This document shows, piece by piece, positions 61,457-64,000 of a stretch of DNA of 64,000 nt. This DNA comes from Sphingomicrobium sp. XHP0239 (GTDB taxonomy: Bacteria > Pseudomonadota > Alphaproteobacteria > Sphingomonadales > Sphingomonadaceae). The position numbers and the translations under genes are program-made. The DNA is taken from NCBI RefSeq assembly GCF_039555325.1, contig NZ_CP154608.1:1860001-1924000 (forward strand), in the 5' to 3' direction. Each line of letters opens with the position of its first letter. Position 1 is the first letter of the stretch. A model generated the notes under the pieces. It ran no database searches, had not been told where the DNA came from, and was given only the letters and a program-made list of their open reading frames with translations.

Positions 61457-63237
61457 CGGGAGTAGCGCGTCCGCGGGCAGTGGACTGGTCGCTCGTCATC
61501 CTGTTGGCGCTCTCCTGCTGGCTGGTGCAGGGATACGCTTTCCCGCACGTCAACCACGGGCAGGAAATCCCGCCCGTCTACGCGCTGCTCGACCCCACGA
61601 TGTTCGCGAACGACTTCGCCGCGCAGGACTTTCTCGGCCCCAATCCGCGCACGCTCTACCAGTACGGACTGGCCGGACTGGTGCGGCTGGTCGGCTCGGT
61701 CGGCACGGCGCTGTTCCTGCTCAACATCCTCGCGCACCTCGCCTTCTTCGCAGGGCTGATCGGGACCGTGCGCGCGCTACTGACGCGTCTCGATATCGCG
61801 CTTGAGCCGCGTATCGCGCAGGCGGGCATAGCCTTCGTCGCGATCGCCGCGATGCTCTCGCCGCTCTCTTGGGGCAGCCGCATTTTCCAGTCCGAGGCCG
61901 TGCCCGCGACCTTTGCGATGGCGATCGCCATCTGGTCGTTCGTTTGGGCGCTCAGGGCCTGCTGGCTGCTCGCCTTCGCGCTGGCGGGGCTGGCGACATT
62001 GCTCCAGTTCCTCATCGGCCTCTACACGGGGCTGGTCCTGCTCCCCGCGCTCGCCTTCGCCGCGTGGCAGCAGCGCCGCTGGCAAATCGCGCCGCTGCCC
62101 GTCCTCGCGTGGATCCTGCCCGCCATCGCGCTCTTCCTGTGGATGCGTACGGGCGCCAAGCCGGTGCCGCCGGGGTTCGACTTTCTCGACGTTTTCGGGC
62201 GCTTCCGCGTGCCGCACCACTGGTTTCCCTCGACCGCGAGCGGACTGGAATGGGCGTGCGATGCACTGCTGCTCGTTGCGGGCGGTCTCGCGCTCCGTAC
62301 CCTCGCGCGGCATCGCCCCGAGGCGCGCGCCCCGCTGGTGATGCTCGGCGGCATGATCCTCGTCGCCGTTCTCGGAACGCTTGCCAACGTCCTGTTTGTC
62401 GAACTCCTGCCGATCACCTTGATCGGAAAGCTCCAGCTTCAGCGGCTGATGCCGTTCGGGCACCTCGCCATTTTCCTTGCCATCGGCGCGGCACTGGCGG
62501 CTCGGCCAAAACTTGGTGCCGACTCCCGCCGCGATGTCCACCTCGCGCTCGGCCTTGCGGTCCTTCCACTAGTCTTCACGGGGTTAGAACTTGCCTCCCC
62601 CGGCACAATCGCGCTGATCGTCGCTGGCGCCGCCCTGGCCTCGTTCATCGCGCACCGTCCGAGCCCGCTGGCCTATGCCGCGCCCGTCCTGCTCGCCGCG
62701 CTGCTATTGGTCGCCCACTGGCGGCCCGCGGGACTGCTATCTGACGGCCTGCAATACCGTCTCGAACGCCGCTACGACCCGCTCGGCAACCGCCCCATCG
62801 TCGGCGACAAGCTTGCGCGGTTCATGATCGAGCGGAGCCCCAAGTCGGCGCTGCTGCTCCACTCGCCCGAGTGGGACAACTTCACCTCCAGCTTTTCGAT
62901 GCGGGCCGAGCGCGCCGCCTACGTCAGCTTCAAGAACGTGCCCTACACCGATCATGGCGTTGCTGTATGGCAACGCCGGATGGAGCGTGTCATCGACCGC
63001 CCGATCGATGGGAACCTCGACTTCAAGCGGCTGCGTCCATTGTGGCGGGAGCGTAATAGCGCGGACCTCGAAGCACTGGGCCGCGATGTGGGCGCCTGTT
63101 GGCTGATGGACCGCGTTGAGGATCGGCAGGCGCATTTCGGCGCCCCGCTCGTCACTGATCGCATAGGTGATACCAGCTGGGGAATCTGGAAGATCGGGAA
63201 TTGCGCAGACGCCCCAGCGATCGAGCCGGAGCACTAG
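61453..63237 (+). CDS. Polytopic membrane protein, possible GT-C-like enzyme
   Basis: A 594-residue inner-membrane protein with roughly ten spans over residues 12-430 and a soluble C-terminal part (about 430-594). The first outside loop (PPVYALLDPTMFANDFAAQD) has an acidic NDF segment where GT-C glycosyltransferases carry their catalytic Asp. The C-terminal part (SPEWDNFTSSFSMRAERAAY) probably faces the periplasm. As the last gene of the operon, it may use the lipid-linked sugar made by the GT2 enzyme; family not certain. Starts with GTG overlapping the previous stop. Confidence 0.7.
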   Translation: MTGVARPRAVDWSLVILLALSCWLVQGYAFPHVNHGQEIPPVYALLDPTMFANDFAAQDFLGPNPRTLYQYGLAGLVRLVGSVGTALFLLNILAHLAFFAGLIGTVRALLTRLDIALEPRIAQAGIAFVAIAAMLSPLSWGSRIFQSEAVPATFAMAIAIWSFVWALRACWLLAFALAGLATLLQFLIGLYTGLVLLPALAFAAWQQRRWQIAPLPVLAWILPAIALFLWMRTGAKPVPPGFDFLDVFGRFRVPHHWFPSTASGLEWACDALLLVAGGLALRTLARHRPEARAPLVMLGGMILVAVLGTLANVLFVELLPITLIGKLQLQRLMPFGHLAIFLAIGAALAARPKLGADSRRDVHLALGLAVLPLVFTGLELASPGTIALIVAGAALASFIAHRPSPLAYAAPVLLAALLLVAHWRPAGLLSDGLQYRLERRYDPLGNRPIVGDKLARFMIERSPKSALLLHSPEWDNFTSSFSMRAERAAYVSFKNVPYTDHGVAVWQRRMERVIDRPIDGNLDFKRLRPLWRERNSADLEALGRDVGACWLMDRVEDRQAHFGAPLVTDRIGDTSWGIWKIGNCADAPAIEPEH

Positions 63238-63258
63238 TCTCGCGTATCGAAATGAAAA

Positions 63259-63335
63259 TGGTCGGGGAGAGAGGATTCGAACCTCCGGCCCCTGCCTCCC
63301 GAAGACAGTGCTCTACCAGGCTGAGCTACTCCCCG
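63259..63335 (-). tRNA. tRNA-Pro (anticodon CGG)
   Basis: Minus-strand cloverleaf: acceptor CGGGGAG with CTCCCCG, D arm AGCTCAGCCTGGTAGAGCA, anticodon stem CTGTC/GGCAG around TTCGGGA (anticodon CGG, codon CCG), T arm GGAGGTTCGAATCCTC and an encoded CCA. Confidence 0.97.
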
Positions 63336-63417
63336 ACGGTTGCTCGGATGCGGTGCATGAGCTGGGGTGGCAAGGGCGATGCGTCCCCTAGCCGCGCGCC
63401 TGAACACATGCAAGCGA

Positions 63418-64000
63418 TTATGCCTGTCCCAGCACCTTCAGCATCTCGGTGACCGAGACGAATTTCTCGCGCGGGGCGCCGTCGCGGGCCGCGGCGACCT
63501 CCGCCTGTTCGATCGAGCGCCAGTCGGAAAAGCAGGTCGAATGAACCTCGCGCTCCTCGAGGAGATCGTCGAGCCCCTCCCCGCCCCGGCGGCCGCCGTC
63601 CGACCCGGGGGGCATGTCCGCCTCGATCGAGGCCGCGACCTCGTAGCCGTCGGGCCGGTTGGTTCCGATCGTGCCCGTCGGGCCGCGCCGTGCCCAGCCG
63701 ACGGCGTAGAGATTGTCCTCGATCCGTCCCGCATCGTTCGCGAAGCGGCCCCTGTTCGAATCGTAGGCGACCCCGGACATGGGCGGGCTGGCGTAGCCGA
63801 TGCAGGTCACGACCAGCGAGGCGGGCAGCGCGTAGGTTTCCCCGGTTCCGCGCGCACGTCCGTTGGCGTCCAGCGCCGTCCGTTCGACGATGACGCGTTC
63901 GGTGCAGCTCTCCCCCTCGATCCGCACCGGGCGGGCGAAGAAGTCGAAGGTGATGGTGATCGGCCGCTCGCCCTCCATCGCGGCATAGTCGCGCACCAGT
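63418..64000 (-). CDS. FprA-type ferredoxin-NADP reductase, C-terminal part (cut by window edge)
   Basis: Only the C-terminal 193 residues are in the window and the frame continues past the edge. ITITFDFFARPVRIEG, SLVVTCIGYAS, NLYAVGWARRGPTGTIGTNR and a C-terminal EVAASIEADMP segment match the adrenodoxin-reductase/FprA family, in which the GWARRGPTG motif binds the NADP side of the flavin. It moves electrons between NADPH and ferredoxin. The N-terminal FAD domain is not visible. Confidence 0.88.
   Translation of the reverse strand, partial: LVRDYAAMEGERPITITFDFFARPVRIEGESCTERVIVERTALDANGRARGTGETYALPASLVVTCIGYASPPMSGVAYDSNRGRFANDAGRIEDNLYAVGWARRGPTGTIGTNRPDGYEVAASIEADMPPGSDGGRRGGEGLDDLLEEREVHSTCFSDWRSIEQAEVAAARDGAPREKFVSVTEMLKVLGQA

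Overview
The window is dense, GC-rich DNA from what looks like a sphingomonad-type alphaproteobacterium (order Sphingomonadales). This placement is inferred from gene content, not from any search: a giant NAD-glutamate dehydrogenase, TonB-dependent receptors, a flavin-dependent halogenase beside a receptor in a sugar locus, a PAS_5-type protein, and many ATGA-coupled genes. Three tRNAs (Thr-CGT, Thr-GGT, Pro-CGG) lie in it. No insertion sequence, integrase, rRNA operon or CRISPR array was seen.

Layout. 0-6 kb: a cut-off gene, an acyl-CoA synthetase, an orphan molybdenum-hydroxylase-like subunit, ferrochelatase, an acetoacetyl-CoA reductase and a small ribbon-helix-helix protein. 6-13.6 kb (minus): an ATP-grasp enzyme, the large glutamate dehydrogenase and a PAS protein with a very acidic linker. 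13.9-29.3 kb, directly after tRNA-Thr: an accessory-looking stretch with long gaps. It holds a seven-bladed FG-GAP/RTX secreted protein, a membrane protein, an unusual MFS transporter, an FkbM methyltransferase, a decayed RTX fragment, a TonB receptor and a 1601-residue RTX protein.

The most unusual object is that 1601-residue protein (24278-29083). Its first ~980 residues are six tandem domains that read like the type VI secretion tube protein Hcp. They are followed by Ig/cadherin-like domains, RTX calcium repeats and a C-terminal tail shared with the other RTX protein. Free Hcp assembles as hexameric rings, so six copies in one chain suggest a covalent pseudo-hexamer exported by a type I system. 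That is inference; no T6SS or T1SS machinery genes are in the window.

29.3-41.5 kb: a carbohydrate (probably beta-glucoside) locus with a TonB receptor, a flavin-dependent halogenase, a GH3 glucosidase lipoprotein, a LacI-type regulator, an MFS transporter and an FHS-type sugar permease. Four near-identical LacI-type operators (TGTGANCGTTCACA) sit in the three promoter regions and tie the locus into one regulon. 41.5-49.6 kb: UbiB-type kinase, DUF4126 protein, fumarylacetoacetase and homogentisate dioxygenase (tyrosine breakdown), two tandem membrane paralogues, tRNA-Thr, a 38-residue protein and Xaa-Pro aminopeptidase. 49.7-55.2 kb: oligopeptidase B, an M1-like metallopeptidase, a thioesterase, maleylacetoacetate isomerase (the missing tyrosine-pathway step) and a class II aldolase-like protein. 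56.7-63.2 kb: six overlapping genes (SDR, TIM-barrel isomerase, degenerate glycosyltransferase-like membrane protein, FAD oxidoreductase, DPM-like glycosyltransferase, polytopic membrane protein) that look like an uncharacterised glycoconjugate pathway. The window ends with tRNA-Pro and the C-terminal part of an FprA-type ferredoxin-NADP reductase.
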